64,000 nt of DNA from the NCBI RefSeq assembly GCF_000157895.3, contig NC_022663.1, positions 1,054,001-1,118,000 of the forward strand. The letters are read 5' to 3'. Under the pieces are notes generated by a model. That model was not told the DNA's origin, did no database searches, and saw only the letters and a program-made list of their open reading frames with translations. The translations under genes were made by a program, and so were the position numbers. This DNA comes from Mycobacterium kansasii ATCC 12478. GTDB lineage: Bacteria > Actinomycetota > Actinomycetes > Mycobacteriales > Mycobacteriaceae. This document shows, piece after piece, positions 17,551 to 26,810 of the stretch. Every line of letters begins with the position of its first letter. Position 1 is the first letter of the stretch.

Positions 17551-18933
17551 CTAGCAGCAGCCCTTGAGCCGGACCGCCAGATAATCGGCGACCTTGTCGA
17601 TCGCGATCCGTTCTTGGGTCATGGCATCGCGCTCGCGGACGGTGACGGCGTTGTCCTCGAGCGAGTCGAAGTCGACGGTCACGCAATACGGTGTCCCGAT
17701 CTCGTCCTGACGCCGGTAGCGACGTCCGATGGCGCCCGCATCGTCGAACTCGATGTTCCAGCAGGTGCGCAATTCGGCGGCGAGGTCACGGGCCTTGGGG
17801 CTCAAGTCGGCATGCCGCGACAGCGGCAGCACCGCTGCCTTGACCGGTGCCAGCCGGGCATCCAGTCGCAGGACCGTCCGCTTCTCCATCACACCCTTGG
17901 CATTGGGGGCCTCGTCCTCGCTATAGGCGTCGATCAAGAACGCCATGAACGACCGGGTCAGGCCCGCTGCCGGTTCGATGACATATGGCGTATACCGAGT
18001 GTCGTTGACCTGGTCATAGAAGTTCAGGTCGGTACCGGAATGCTTTGAGTGTGTTGACAAGTCGAAGTCGGTGCGGTTGGCGACTCCTTCCAGCTCACCC
18101 CATGGATTGCCGAGGAAGCCGAATTTGTACTCGATGTCGACGGTGCGGTCGGAGTAGTGCGACAGCTTCTCCTTGGGGTGCTCCCACAGGCGCAGGTTCT
18201 GCGGGTCGATGCCCAGTTCGACGTACCACTGCAGCCGGGTGTCGATCCAGTACTGGTGCCACTCCTTCGCGGTCGACGGCTCGACGAAGAACTCCATCTC
18301 CATCTGCTCGAACTCGCGGGTGCGGAAGATGAAATTGCCGGGGGTGATCTCGTTGCGGAAGCTCTTGCCGATCTGGCCGATGCCGAACGGCGGCTTCTTG
18401 CGGGACGTCGTCACAACGTTGGCAAAGTTGATGAAGATGCCCTGCGCGGTTTCCGGGCGCAGATAGTGCAACCCCTCCTCGGTCTCGATTGGTCCGAGGT
18501 AGGTCTTGAGCATCATGTTGAATTCGCGCGGCTCGGTCCACTGGCCGGGCTCGCCGGTGTCCGGGTCGCGAATATCGGCCAGCCCGTTGGGCGGCGGATG
18601 CCCGTGTTTTGCTTCGTAGGCTTCGATGAGGTGATCGGCCCGGTAGCGCTTGTGCGTGATGAGCGACTCGACCAGGGGGTCGTGGAAGACCTCGACATGG
18701 CCCGAGGCGACCCATACCTCACGCGGCAAGATGATCGACGAATCGATACCCACCACGTCGTCACGGCTGGTGATCACCGACCGCCACCACTGCCGTTTGA
18801 TGTTCTCTTTGAGTTCCACCCCCAGCGGACCGTAGTCCCACGCCGACTTGGTACCGCCGTAGATTTCACCAGACGGATAGACGAAGCCGCGCCGTTTGGC
18901 CAGGTTCACCACAGTGTCGATGACAGACGCCAC
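17551..18933 (-). CDS. glyS: Glycyl-tRNA synthetase
   Basis: This 460-residue cytoplasmic enzyme attaches glycine to tRNA-Gly. It is a single-chain, class II, eukaryote-like GlyRS. Visible motifs are GGTKSAWDYGPLGVELKENI near the N-terminus, FRNEITPGNFIFRTREFEQMEMEFF split over motif 2, and EPAAGLTRSFMAFL of motif 3. The chosen GTG gives VASVIDTVVNLAKRRGFVYPSG, close to the 463-residue M. tuberculosis protein. A slightly longer start is possible. The gene is divergent from smtB-zur, as in Rv2357c-Rv2359. Confidence 0.96.
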   Translation of the reverse strand: MASVIDTVVNLAKRRGFVYPSGEIYGGTKSAWDYGPLGVELKENIKRQWWRSVITSRDDVVGIDSSIILPREVWVASGHVEVFHDPLVESLITHKRYRADHLIEAYEAKHGHPPPNGLADIRDPDTGEPGQWTEPREFNMMLKTYLGPIETEEGLHYLRPETAQGIFINFANVVTTSRKKPPFGIGQIGKSFRNEITPGNFIFRTREFEQMEMEFFVEPSTAKEWHQYWIDTRLQWYVELGIDPQNLRLWEHPKEKLSHYSDRTVDIEYKFGFLGNPWGELEGVANRTDFDLSTHSKHSGTDLNFYDQVNDTRYTPYVIEPAAGLTRSFMAFLIDAYSEDEAPNAKGVMEKRTVLRLDARLAPVKAAVLPLSRHADLSPKARDLAAELRTCWNIEFDDAGAIGRRYRRQDEIGTPYCVTVDFDSLEDNAVTVRERDAMTQERIAIDKVADYLAVRLKGCC

Positions 18934-19136
18934 GCGGTACCGCACTCCCTTCCCGAATCGGGCAATTGCATGCAGCGGGCAATCACTGCGCACAAACCTC
19001 AGTCATGGTAGCGATCGGCCGGCGCTTCTTTGACATGCACCATCACGCATGTGACAGTGGAGGACAGCCGCAGGTGTCCGCGAGCTTTTTCGCGACAAGC
19101 GGTCCCGATGCCGGTACGTCTCGAGGTGGTTCAGAT

Positions 19137-19529
19137 ATGGCGACGTCCCCCGCTACGCCTGTCGCCGTCGACGACCTGGTCGGTCATCATGAGCACGGCG
19201 CCCGCAGCTCCTCGGGACATCCTGCCTCCCCCGCACCCCCACCGCGGGAAATTCTCGACGCCGCCGGCGAGTTGCTGCGTGCGCTGGCCGCACCGGTACG
19301 CATCGCCATCGTGCTGCAATTGCGGGAATCGCAACGTTGTGTGCATGAACTGGTCGACGCGTTGGGTGTACCGCAACCGCTGGTCAGTCAGCATCTGAAG
19401 ATCCTCAAGGCAGCGGGCGTCGTCACCGGAGAGCGGTCGGGCCGTGAGGTGCTATACCGGCTTGCCGATCATCACCTCGCGCATATCGTCGTCGACGCGG
19501 TCGCCCACGCCAGTGAGGAGTCGCCGTGA
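19137..19529 (+). CDS. smtB: ArsR/SmtB-type zinc-responsive repressor
   Basis: This 130-residue winged-helix regulator has a recognition helix in VPQPLVSQHLKILKAAGVV and wing SGREVLYRLADHHLAHIV. The C-terminal D-x-H-x-x-H residues fit the alpha-5 metal site of SmtB. The ATG was chosen to give a length close to M. tuberculosis Rv2358 (135 residues). An in-frame extension upstream has no ribosome-binding site. It overlaps zur by four bases (GTGA). In M. tuberculosis SmtB represses its own operon when zinc is low, linking zinc export and uptake control. Confidence 0.92.
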   Translation: MATSPATPVAVDDLVGHHEHGARSSSGHPASPAPPPREILDAAGELLRALAAPVRIAIVLQLRESQRCVHELVDALGVPQPLVSQHLKILKAAGVVTGERSGREVLYRLADHHLAHIVVDAVAHASEESP

Positions 19530-19918
19530 CCGGACCCAGTGTCCGGTCCACGCGCCAGCGGGCGGCGATCTCGACGTTGCTGGAGACGGTCGATGATTTC
19601 CGCTCGGCACAGGAATTGCACGACGAACTGCGCCGCCGGGGCGAAAACATCGGCCTGACTACCGTCTATCGCACCCTGCAGTCGATGGCCGCCGCGGGTG
19701 TGGTCGACACGCTGCGCACCGACACCGGTGAGTCGGTGTACCGCCGGTGCTCGGAACATCATCACCACCATCTGGTGTGCCGTAGTTGCGGCTCCACCAT
19801 CGAGGTGGCCGACCACGAAGTGGAGGCCTGGGCCGCGGAAGTGGCTGCCCGGCATGGGTTTTCCGACGTCAGCCACACCATCGAAATCTTCGGCAACTGC
19901 GCAGACTGCCGGTCCTGA
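19526..19918 (+). CDS. zur: Zinc uptake regulator Zur (FurB)
   Basis: This 130-residue Fur-family repressor has a winged-helix domain (residues 1-80, LTTVYRTLQSMAAAGVVD). The metal-binding region is CSEHHHHHLVCRSCGSTIEV, and two CxxC pairs (CRSC, CADC) form the structural zinc site. With zinc bound it represses zinc uptake and zinc-free ribosomal protein genes in M. tuberculosis. It is co-transcribed with smtB through a GTGA overlap, so its synthesis is itself zinc dependent. Confidence 0.95.
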   Translation: MTGPSVRSTRQRAAISTLLETVDDFRSAQELHDELRRRGENIGLTTVYRTLQSMAAAGVVDTLRTDTGESVYRRCSEHHHHHLVCRSCGSTIEVADHEVEAWAAEVAARHGFSDVSHTIEIFGNCADCRS

Positions 19919-19995
19919 AATTCGGGCCGCGCTGCCACACCGAAATCGACAGCACAGCGAAGTCCTCCTCGAACTTTTCTGCGCCGCCGTCGGCG

Positions 19996-20445
19996 TCAGC
20001 GAGCCCCGGCAATCAACGCGTCGCGTACCTGGACGCCGGTGTCAAGCACCAGCAGGATCAAGGTGCGCAGCGCGTCGTCGCTCAGCCCGGCGCCGGGAAA
20101 GTTGTACCGCAGCATGACATCCCCGGTTTTGGACGCTGTCTTGGCGGCCGTCTTGGCCGCACCCTTGGCCGTACCGTTGTCGGGGCTCTTCTCCAGCACG
20201 GTGACTGCGCCGAAGTTCACATCACGCGCCTGCTTGGCCGCCCGCTCGCGAATCTTCCTGGTCAGCGGCAGGTCCCAGGCCAATATCTGGGTGAGCGACA
20301 CCAACTCGAGACCCTCGGCGATGCTCACCACCCGTAACGACGCGAACGTGCCGCTATGACGAACCGTCATGGCCCCGTCAGGTTCCTGCTCGACCGAAAG
20401 GACGTCAGGCAGTATCGATGCCAGCCGCTGCTGCAGTGAGGGCAC
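19996..20445 (-). CDS. Rv2360c-like conserved protein
   Basis: This 149-residue cytoplasmic protein has no recognised enzymatic motif. The chosen GTG overlaps the uppS stop codon by one base (TAGTG), giving (V)PSLQQRLASILPDVLSVEQ. A helical N-terminal half is followed by an Ala/Lys/Thr-rich segment (KGAAKTAAKTASKTG), then DVMLRYNFPGAGLSDDALRTLILLVLDTG. The length fits Rv2360c (142 residues). Tight coupling to uppS suggests coexpression, but its role is unknown. Confidence 0.8.
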   Translation of the reverse strand: MPSLQQRLASILPDVLSVEQEPDGAMTVRHSGTFASLRVVSIAEGLELVSLTQILAWDLPLTRKIRERAAKQARDVNFGAVTVLEKSPDNGTAKGAAKTAAKTASKTGDVMLRYNFPGAGLSDDALRTLILLVLDTGVQVRDALIAGAR

Positions 20446-21344
20446 TAGGCGCTCCCGAACCGTCGATTGCGGGAAGCGTACTCCTCGCAAGCGGCCCACA
20501 AATCGCGGCGGTCATAGTCGGGCCACAACTTGTCCTGGAATATGTACTCGGCGTAAGCGGCCTGCCACAGCATGAAGTTGCTGGACCGCTGCTCGCCCGA
20601 AGTCCGCAGAAACAGGTCGACGTCGGGGATGTCGGGGCGCTGCATGTAACGGGAGATCGTGGACTCGCTGATCCGCTCCGGGTTCAACCGGCCGGCGGCC
20701 ACCTCGCGCGCGATTTGCCGTGTGGCGTCGGCAATTTCGGTGCGTCCGCCGTAGTTGACGCAGTAATTGATGGTGATGACGTCGTTGTACTTCGTCATCT
20801 GCTCGGCCACCGCCAGTTCGTTGATGACGCTGCGCCACAGCCGCGGCCGCGAACCCACCCACCGGATCCGCACACCCATCTCCTTGAGATTCTCCCGGCG
20901 TCGCCGCACCACATCGCGGTTGAAACCCATCAGGAAGCGGACCTCCTCGGCCGAACGCTTCCAATTTTCGGTGGAGAAGGCATAGAGGCTGAGCCATTTG
21001 ATTCCGAGTTCGATTGCGCCACAAGCGATGTCGATCACCACCGCCTCGCCCATCTTGTGTCCCTCGGTGCGACGCAGGCCACGCTGGGTGGCCCACCGGC
21101 CGTTGCCGTCCATCACGATGGCGACATGATTGGGCAACCGGTCGGCCGGAATTCGGGGCGCAGCCGCCTTCGAGATGTGCTGCGGCGGCCGGCGCGGGCC
21201 GCCGTCGGGCGACGGCGGCAGTGCCGGGAAGACAACCGGCCACGTCGAGGTGTCGGGAAAGGTCGGATAGTCGTCCGGGGCGGGGGGCAGCTGCGGGAAG
21301 TCGGCGGACGTCAGCGTTCGTTCGGCCTTCTTAGCCACACTCAC
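20445..21344 (-). CDS. uppS: Long-chain cis-prenyl (decaprenyl) diphosphate synthase
   Basis: This 299-residue enzyme condenses isopentenyl diphosphate units in Z configuration to make decaprenyl diphosphate, the lipid carrier for peptidoglycan, arabinogalactan and lipoarabinomannan. Conserved regions are HVAIVMDGNGRWATQRGL (with the catalytic Asp) at residues 78-95, and RTSGEQRSSNFMLWQAAYAEYIF near 245-267 for diphosphate binding. A proline-rich N-terminal extension of about 70 residues is as in Rv2361c. Its 5' end overlaps the 3' end of recO by 14 bases, forming a recO-uppS-Rv2360c transcription unit. Confidence 0.95.
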   Translation of the reverse strand: MSVAKKAERTLTSADFPQLPPAPDDYPTFPDTSTWPVVFPALPPSPDGGPRRPPQHISKAAAPRIPADRLPNHVAIVMDGNGRWATQRGLRRTEGHKMGEAVVIDIACGAIELGIKWLSLYAFSTENWKRSAEEVRFLMGFNRDVVRRRRENLKEMGVRIRWVGSRPRLWRSVINELAVAEQMTKYNDVITINYCVNYGGRTEIADATRQIAREVAAGRLNPERISESTISRYMQRPDIPDVDLFLRTSGEQRSSNFMLWQAAYAEYIFQDKLWPDYDRRDLWAACEEYASRNRRFGSA

Positions 21345-22128
21345 CTACCTGTCTGGTCAGCGCGGCGCGACGCTCGGCAATGGTGTGATCGATCCGATAG
21401 GTCCGCTCCACCAGCGGCAACGTCTTGAGCTGACGTTCCAGGTGCCATTGCAGGTGCGCGGCTACCAACCCGCTGACATACCCGCGATGCGATTGCGGGG
21501 CCTGCTCGGCGGCCGCCCAATCGCCGTCGTGTAGGGCGGACATCAACTCCAGCACGCCCAGCGGCGGTGTCGTCGCACCGGCGGGACGGCAGTGCGCGCA
21601 GACACTGCCCCCCGCGGCAATGTGAAACGCCCGATGTGGCCCGGGTGTGGCGCAGCGAGCGCACTCGGTCAGTGCCGGCGCCCATCCGGCGATACCCATG
21701 GCACGCAGCAGATAGGCGTCCAACAGCAGGTCGCGAGGACGACGTCCGTCGGCGACCGCCCGCAACGCGCCCACCGTGAGCCGGTGCAGGGCCGGGGCGG
21801 GCGCCCGCTCTTCACCGGCAAGGCGTTCGGCGGTTTCGAGCATCGCGCAGCCGCAGGTGTACCGGCCGTAGTCGTTGACGATGTCGGTGGCGAAGGCATC
21901 GACGGAGACGACCTGGGTGACGATGTCGAGGTTGCGGCCGGGATGCAGTTGCGCATCGATGTGTGCGAACGGCTCCAGCCGGGCACCGAATTTGCTGCGG
22001 GTGCGACGTACCCCTTTGGCCACCGCACGAACCAGCCCGTGGTCGCGGGTCAGCAGGGTGACGATCCGGTCGGCTTCGCCGAGCTTGTGCTGGCGCAGCA
22101 CAACAGCCCGGTCTCGATATAGCCGCAT
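21331..22128 (-). CDS. recO: DNA repair protein RecO
   Basis: This 265-residue recombination mediator helps load RecA at gaps and anneals single strands. The N-terminal OB fold is MRLYRDRAVVLRQHKLGEAD..., and a C-terminal helical domain contains four cysteines (C-ARC about 150-153 and CAHC about 176-179) for zinc. The ATG at 22128 gives the same length as M. tuberculosis RecO. A second ATG two codons upstream is also possible. It is divergent from amiA2, with 61 bases between. Confidence 0.93.
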   Translation of the reverse strand: MRLYRDRAVVLRQHKLGEADRIVTLLTRDHGLVRAVAKGVRRTRSKFGARLEPFAHIDAQLHPGRNLDIVTQVVSVDAFATDIVNDYGRYTCGCAMLETAERLAGEERAPAPALHRLTVGALRAVADGRRPRDLLLDAYLLRAMGIAGWAPALTECARCATPGPHRAFHIAAGGSVCAHCRPAGATTPPLGVLELMSALHDGDWAAAEQAPQSHRGYVSGLVAAHLQWHLERQLKTLPLVERTYRIDHTIAERRAALTRQVGECG

Positions 22129-22189
22129 CCCCATAGTTTCGCACCCCGCCGCGACATCGCGGGTATCCGCGCCGATAGTCTCGTACCCC

Positions 22190-23698
22190 GTGGTTGGCGC
22201 TTCTGAGTCCGCTTCCGGGGCCGTTTCCGGGTCCGGTAACCAGCGCTTGCCCACCTTGACCGATCTTCTCTATCAGCTGGCCAACGGCTCGGTGACCTCC
22301 GTTGACCTGGTACGCAGGTCCCTGCGCGAGATCCAGGCGAGCCAGTCCACGTTGAACGCATTCCGGGTGGTCTTCACCGAATCGGCGCTGGCCGACGCGG
22401 CCGCGGCAGACCGGCGACGGGCGGCCGGCGACACCGGGCCCCTGCTGGGCATCCCGATCGCGGTCAAAGACGACGTCGACGTTGCTGGCGTGCCCACCGC
22501 CTACGGCACCGAAGGGTATGTCGCTCCCGCTACCGCGGATTCGGAGGTCGTCCGGCGGCTCAAGGCGGCCGGGGCGGTGATCGTCGGCAAGACCAACACC
22601 TGCGAGCTCGGCCAGTGGCCATTCACCAGCGGGCCCGGGTTCGGACACACCCGCAACCCGTGGGCGCGCCGGCATACACCCGGCGGATCGTCGGGGGGCA
22701 GCGCGGCCGCCGTGGCCGCAGGCCTGGTCACCGCGGCAATTGGCTCCGACGGGGCCGGCAGCATCCGGGTCCCCGCGGCGTGGACCCACTTGGTGGGCAT
22801 CAAACCGCAGCGCGGCCGCATCTCCACCTGGCCGCTGCCGGAGGCGTTCAACGGCATCACGGTCAACGGCGTGCTGGCCCGCACGGTAGCCGACGCGGCC
22901 CTGGTGCTGGATGCGGCGTCGGGCAATGTCGAGGGCGATCTACACCGGCCGCCGCCGGTGACCGCATCCGACTACGTCGGCATCGCCCCCGGTCCGCTGA
23001 AGATCGCACTGTCGACCCGGGCCCCTTTCAACGGTTTCCGGGCAAAGTTGCATCCGGAGATCCTTGCCGCGACGCGTCAGGTGGGCGAACAGCTTCAGCT
23101 GCTCGGCCACACCGTGGTGCGGGGCAACCCCGACTACAGCGTGCAGATGTCGTGGGACTTTCTCGCCCGGTCCACCGCCGGACTGTGGGAGTGGGCGCAG
23201 CGACTGGGCGACGATGTCACGCTGGACCCGCGCACGGTGTCCAATCTGCGCACCGGACACATGCTTTCCCAGGCCATCCTGCGCAGCGCGCGCCGCCACG
23301 AAGCCGCCGCGCACCGGCGAGTGGGCTCGATCTTCGACATCGTCGACGTGGTGCTGGCACCGACCACCGCGCTGCCCCCGCCGCTGGCCCGCGCCTTCGA
23401 CCAGATGGGCGGGCTGGCCACCGACCGCGCCATTATCGCCGCGTGCCCCTACACGTGGCCATGGAATCTGCTGGGCTGGCCGGCGATCAACGTGCCGGCA
23501 GGGTTCACCGTCGAGGGCCTGCCGATCGGTGTTCAACTCATGGGACCGGCCAACAGCGAAGGCATGCTGATCTCGCTGGCCGCCGAGTTGGAAGCCGTCA
23601 GCGGCTGGGCGGCCAAGCAGCCGACGGTCTGGTGGAACGAGGGCACCGACACACCTGCCCCCCACAGCGTGCGGCCGCCGCAGCGTTGGCAGCGCTGA
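22190..23698 (+). CDS. amiA2: Amidase AmiA2
   Basis: This 502-residue amidase-signature enzyme hydrolyses an amide of unknown identity in the cytoplasm. The Ser-cisSer-Lys triad is visible as PIAVKDDVDVAG (Lys near residue 93), PGGSSGGSAAAVAAG (near 168) and GSDGAGSIR (near 188). The GTG start gives VVGASESASGAV..., matching the beginning of Rv2363. The C-terminus extends about 15 residues past the tuberculosis protein. It lies between recO and era as in M. tuberculosis and is the only rightward gene in this stretch. Confidence 0.92.
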   Translation: MVGASESASGAVSGSGNQRLPTLTDLLYQLANGSVTSVDLVRRSLREIQASQSTLNAFRVVFTESALADAAAADRRRAAGDTGPLLGIPIAVKDDVDVAGVPTAYGTEGYVAPATADSEVVRRLKAAGAVIVGKTNTCELGQWPFTSGPGFGHTRNPWARRHTPGGSSGGSAAAVAAGLVTAAIGSDGAGSIRVPAAWTHLVGIKPQRGRISTWPLPEAFNGITVNGVLARTVADAALVLDAASGNVEGDLHRPPPVTASDYVGIAPGPLKIALSTRAPFNGFRAKLHPEILAATRQVGEQLQLLGHTVVRGNPDYSVQMSWDFLARSTAGLWEWAQRLGDDVTLDPRTVSNLRTGHMLSQAILRSARRHEAAAHRRVGSIFDIVDVVLAPTTALPPPLARAFDQMGGLATDRAIIAACPYTWPWNLLGWPAINVPAGFTVEGLPIGVQLMGPANSEGMLISLAAELEAVSGWAAKQPTVWWNEGTDTPAPHSVRPPQRWQR

Positions 23699-23724
23699 CC
23701 CGTGCCGAGCCTCCTGCTCATCGT

Positions 23725-24636
23725 TCAAAATCCCAGCCGGCCAAGCTGTTTGGGGTCACGCTGCCAGTTCTTTGCCACCTTGACGCGTAGGTCGAGGTAG
23801 ACCTTGGTCCCCAGCAGTTTCTCGATCTGACCGCGCGCCGCGGTGCCAACTTGTCGCAGCCGGGCGCCGCCCTTGCCGATGACAATCCCCTTCTGGCTGT
23901 CCCGCTCGACATACACCACGGCGTGCACGTCGATCAGGTCGTCCCTTCCGTCGCGCGGGCTGACGTCGTCGATAACCACGGCCAGCGAATGGGGCAGTTC
24001 GTCATGGACGCCCTCCAAGGCGGCCTCGCGGATGAACTCCGCCATCAGGACCTCTTCGGGCTCGTCAGTCAACTCACCGTCGGGGTAGTAGGCCGGGCCG
24101 GGCGGCAAAGCCCCGGCCAGCACATCGACCAGCACGTCGACCTGCGCGCCGGTCACGGCCGACACCGGGACGATTTCTGTTGAGCCGGGCAGGTTTTCCA
24201 CCAGCTCGCCGACCGCCACCAGCTGCGCGGCCACCCGGTCCTTGGGCACCTTGTCGATCTTGGTGACGATGACAACCAGTGTTGTGCCAGGTGCCACGGA
24301 GCGAATCTGCTCGAGGATCCACCGGTCACCCGGGCCGATCGCTTCGTCAGCCGGAATGCACAGTCCGATCACGTCGACCTCGGCGTAGGTGGCCCGGACC
24401 AGGTCGTTGAGCCGCTTGCCCAGCAGCGTCCGCGGCCGGTGCAGGCCCGGCGTGTCGACCAGGATGATCTGGAAGTTCTCTCGATGCACAATGCCGCGGA
24501 TTGTGTGCCGAGTGGTCTGCGGCCGCATTGACGTGATCGCGACTTTGGCACCCACCAGCGCATTGGTCAGCGTTGACTTTCCGGTGTTCGGCCGGCCGAC
24601 CAAACAGACGAAGCCGGAACGGAATTCAGCCGTCAT
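23725..24636 (-). CDS. era: GTPase Era
   Basis: This 303-residue Ras-like GTPase assists 16S rRNA maturation and 30S assembly. The G1 motif is GRPNTGKST, G3 is DTPG within LVDTPGLHRPRTLLG, and the G4 position reads TKID where many family members have NKxD. A C-terminal KH domain (RDSQKGIVIGKGGARLRQVGTAARGQIEKL) binds rRNA. It overlaps the Rv2365c-like gene by four bases and is the 3' gene of the phoH-ybeY-Rv2366c-Rv2365c-era run, a typical ribosome-quality group. Confidence 0.96.
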   Translation of the reverse strand: MTAEFRSGFVCLVGRPNTGKSTLTNALVGAKVAITSMRPQTTRHTIRGIVHRENFQIILVDTPGLHRPRTLLGKRLNDLVRATYAEVDVIGLCIPADEAIGPGDRWILEQIRSVAPGTTLVVIVTKIDKVPKDRVAAQLVAVGELVENLPGSTEIVPVSAVTGAQVDVLVDVLAGALPPGPAYYPDGELTDEPEEVLMAEFIREAALEGVHDELPHSLAVVIDDVSPRDGRDDLIDVHAVVYVERDSQKGIVIGKGGARLRQVGTAARGQIEKLLGTKVYLDLRVKVAKNWQRDPKQLGRLGF

Positions 24637-24968
24637 AACGGGGTTCCGGTGCTGTCGGTGACGACCACCACCGCCATCGGCGACAGCTCGCGTAGGGCCG
24701 CAATGCCCGGGTCGTCGACGGATCCGGCGACCAGCGCGGCAGCCTCCAAACCGATCGCCCCGCTGGATACGGCAGCAGCCACCGCCGCCTGCAATCCGGT
24801 CAGCCGTAGCGCCGGCAAGTTCACCGGTACGGCTACGTAGGTGCGCCCTTCGTGGTCGCGTACCGCCGCCCCGCTGTCGGCCCCGGCCCGCGCCATGGCC
24901 GCTCGTGCCAGCATCACCAGCTTGGCGTCCTCGGGGTCCGCCGGCTCAGCCATCGGAATCGCCTTCAT
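24633..24968 (-). CDS. Rv2365c-like protein, cytidine deaminase-like fold
   Basis: This protein of 111 residues, or 106 from the second ATG, resembles the small cytidine deaminase-like proteins found between the CorC-like gene and era in actinobacteria. Sequence seen includes KLVMLARAAMARAGADSGAAVRDHEGRTYVAVPV and ELSPMAVVVVTDSTGTPL. The zinc-ligand HAE and PCxxC motifs of active deaminases are not present, so a catalytic role is doubtful. The start overlaps the 3' end of the upstream gene by 23 bases, implying translational coupling. Confidence 0.8.
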   Translation of the reverse strand: MKAIPMAEPADPEDAKLVMLARAAMARAGADSGAAVRDHEGRTYVAVPVNLPALRLTGLQAAVAAAVSSGAIGLEAAALVAGSVDDPGIAALRELSPMAVVVVTDSTGTPL

Positions 24969-26277
24969 CTGGGCGGTACCCGGAGCAGTCGGTTGCCACG
25001 GTTTCGCCCAGCTCTACGGGGCTCACCAAAACGGTGCCGATTCGCATCCGGCCGCGGTGGTCGCGACCCCCCTCAGCCTGCAGTCGCAGGCCATGGGATA
25101 CCACCTCGGCACCGGGCAGTGGAACGCGACCCAATTCCAATGCCAGCAAACCGCCTACGGTGTCGACATCGAGGTCGCCATCGAAATCCATGCCGTACAA
25201 CTCGCCCACATCCTCGATCGGGAGCCGCGCCGACACACGAAATCGTTTGTCGCCCAGGTCTTCTACTGGCGCTATCTCGGCCTCGTCGTACTCGTCGGCG
25301 ATCTCACCGACGATTTCCTCCAGCACGTCTTCGATGCTGACCAGGCCGGCGATGGCGCCGTATTCGTCGACCAGCAGTGCCATGTGGTTGCGGTCGCGCT
25401 GCATCTCCCGCAGCAGCGCGTCCAGCGGCTTGGAGTCCGGCACGAACACCGCTGGGCGCATGACGTCCGCCACGGTGCTTTCCCGACCGCCGCCTGGCGA
25501 GAAGAATGTCTGGCGCACAAGGTCTTTCAGGTACACCACGCCGAGAATGTCGTCGACGTTCTCGCCGATCACCGGAATGCGGGAATGGCCGCTGCGCACG
25601 GCCAGGTTCATCGCTTGAGCCGGTGATTTGTCCCCCTCGATCCAGATCATCTCGGTGCGCGGCACCATCACCTCGCGGGCGGGGGTGTCGCCGAGTTCGA
25701 AGACCGACTCGATCATCTTGCGTTCGTCGGCGGCAACCACGCCGCGCTGCTGCGCCAGGTCGACGACTTCGCGCAGTTCGACCTCGGAGGCGAACGGCCC
25801 GTTGCGAAACCCACGGCCCGGGGTGAGCGCGTTGCCCAGCAGCACCAGCAACCGGCTGATCGGCATCAACAGCCATGAAATCACCTGCAACGGAACGGCG
25901 GTGGCCAGCGCGATGGAGTAGGCATGCTGGCGGCCGAGCGTGCGCGGACCCACACCGATAACGACGAAGCTGGTCACCACCATGACGGCCGCGGCCACGA
26001 ACAACCCGCCGTTGAGGTTCAGATTGTGCCGGAAAAACACCACCAGGAACGCGGTGGCGGTGATCTCACACACAATCCGCAGCAGCACCACCAAGTTGAT
26101 GTAGCGCGGCCGTTCCACCATCACCTTGAGCAGTGCCACCGCTCCCGGCCGGGCCTCGCGCACCAGCTCCTGCACACGGGCCAGCGACACGGTGCTGAAG
26201 GCGGCGTCCAGCGCCGCGAATACACCGCCGAGTCCGATCAACACGATCGCACCGAGCAGCTGAGCAAGACCGGTCAC
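24946..26277 (-). CDS. CNNM/CorC-type membrane protein with CBS pair (Rv2366c-like)
   Basis: This 443-residue protein has an N-terminal DUF21/CNNM transmembrane domain (about residues 1-180). It is followed by two CBS domains (about 200-330, including SGHSRIPVIGENVDDILGVVYL and DRNHMALLVDEYGAIAGLVSIEDVLEEIVGEI) and a C-terminal CorC/HlyC-type domain (about 345-425). The family is tied to magnesium or cobalt efflux and to membrane homeostasis; the transported ion here is not known. The GTG start overlaps the ybeY stop by four bases. Confidence 0.93.
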   Translation of the reverse strand: MTGLAQLLGAIVLIGLGGVFAALDAAFSTVSLARVQELVREARPGAVALLKVMVERPRYINLVVLLRIVCEITATAFLVVFFRHNLNLNGGLFVAAAVMVVTSFVVIGVGPRTLGRQHAYSIALATAVPLQVISWLLMPISRLLVLLGNALTPGRGFRNGPFASEVELREVVDLAQQRGVVAADERKMIESVFELGDTPAREVMVPRTEMIWIEGDKSPAQAMNLAVRSGHSRIPVIGENVDDILGVVYLKDLVRQTFFSPGGGRESTVADVMRPAVFVPDSKPLDALLREMQRDRNHMALLVDEYGAIAGLVSIEDVLEEIVGEIADEYDEAEIAPVEDLGDKRFRVSARLPIEDVGELYGMDFDGDLDVDTVGGLLALELGRVPLPGAEVVSHGLRLQAEGGRDHRGRMRIGTVLVSPVELGETVATDCSGYRPDEGDSDG

Positions 26278-26810
26278 GACTCGTCGAAGTACCTGGACTT
26301 GTCCAGCAGCCGGCGGTCTCGTTCATGCTGGCGGTCGTGCTGGTAAGCCTCGACCTGGGCGGCCACCCACTCTTCCAGTAACCGCTCCTGCAAGGCGAAC
26401 ATCTCCCGCTCCTCGTCCGGCTCACCGTGGTCGTAGCCGAGCAGATGCAGCACGCCGTGGATTGTCAACAGCGCCAGCTCATGTCCGAGGCTGTGGCCCG
26501 CCGCGGCCGCCTGCTCCGCCGCGAACTCCGGGCACAGCACGATATCGCCGAGCATCGCCGGGCCGGGCTCGGGCGCGTCGGGGCGCCCCCCGGGCTCCAG
26601 CTCGTCCATCGGAAAGCTCATCACATCAGTCGGCCCGGGCAGATCCATCCAGCGCATGTGCAGGTCGGCCATCGCGGCGGTGTCCAGCAACACCATCGAC
26701 AACTCCGCGCCCGGGTTGACATCCATCTTGTCGATGACAAATCGCGCGACGCTGACCAGCTCGGTCTCGGAGACGTCGATGCCCGACTCGTTGGATACTT
26801 CAATGCTCAT
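26274..26810 (-). CDS. ybeY: Endoribonuclease YbeY
   Basis: This 178-residue zinc-dependent RNase acts in 16S rRNA 3' maturation and 70S quality control. The zinc motif HGVLHLLGYDH (three His) lies near residues 121-131, and the conserved TDVMSFPMDE is near 61-70. The ATG at 26810 (MSIEVSNESGIDV) is the last unit of a 10-bp repeat in which every copy carries a start codon. It follows phoH by 49 bases and overlaps the CNNM gene at its 3' end. Confidence 0.95.
   Translation of the reverse strand: MSIEVSNESGIDVSETELVSVARFVIDKMDVNPGAELSMVLLDTAAMADLHMRWMDLPGPTDVMSFPMDELEPGGRPDAPEPGPAMLGDIVLCPEFAAEQAAAAGHSLGHELALLTIHGVLHLLGYDHGEPDEEREMFALQERLLEEWVAAQVEAYQHDRQHERDRRLLDKSRYFDES

Noticed and set aside
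22388..23728. Large minus-strand frames opposite amiA2
   Set aside because: The plus-strand amidase has complete catalytic motifs, and the opposite frames have no family resemblance.
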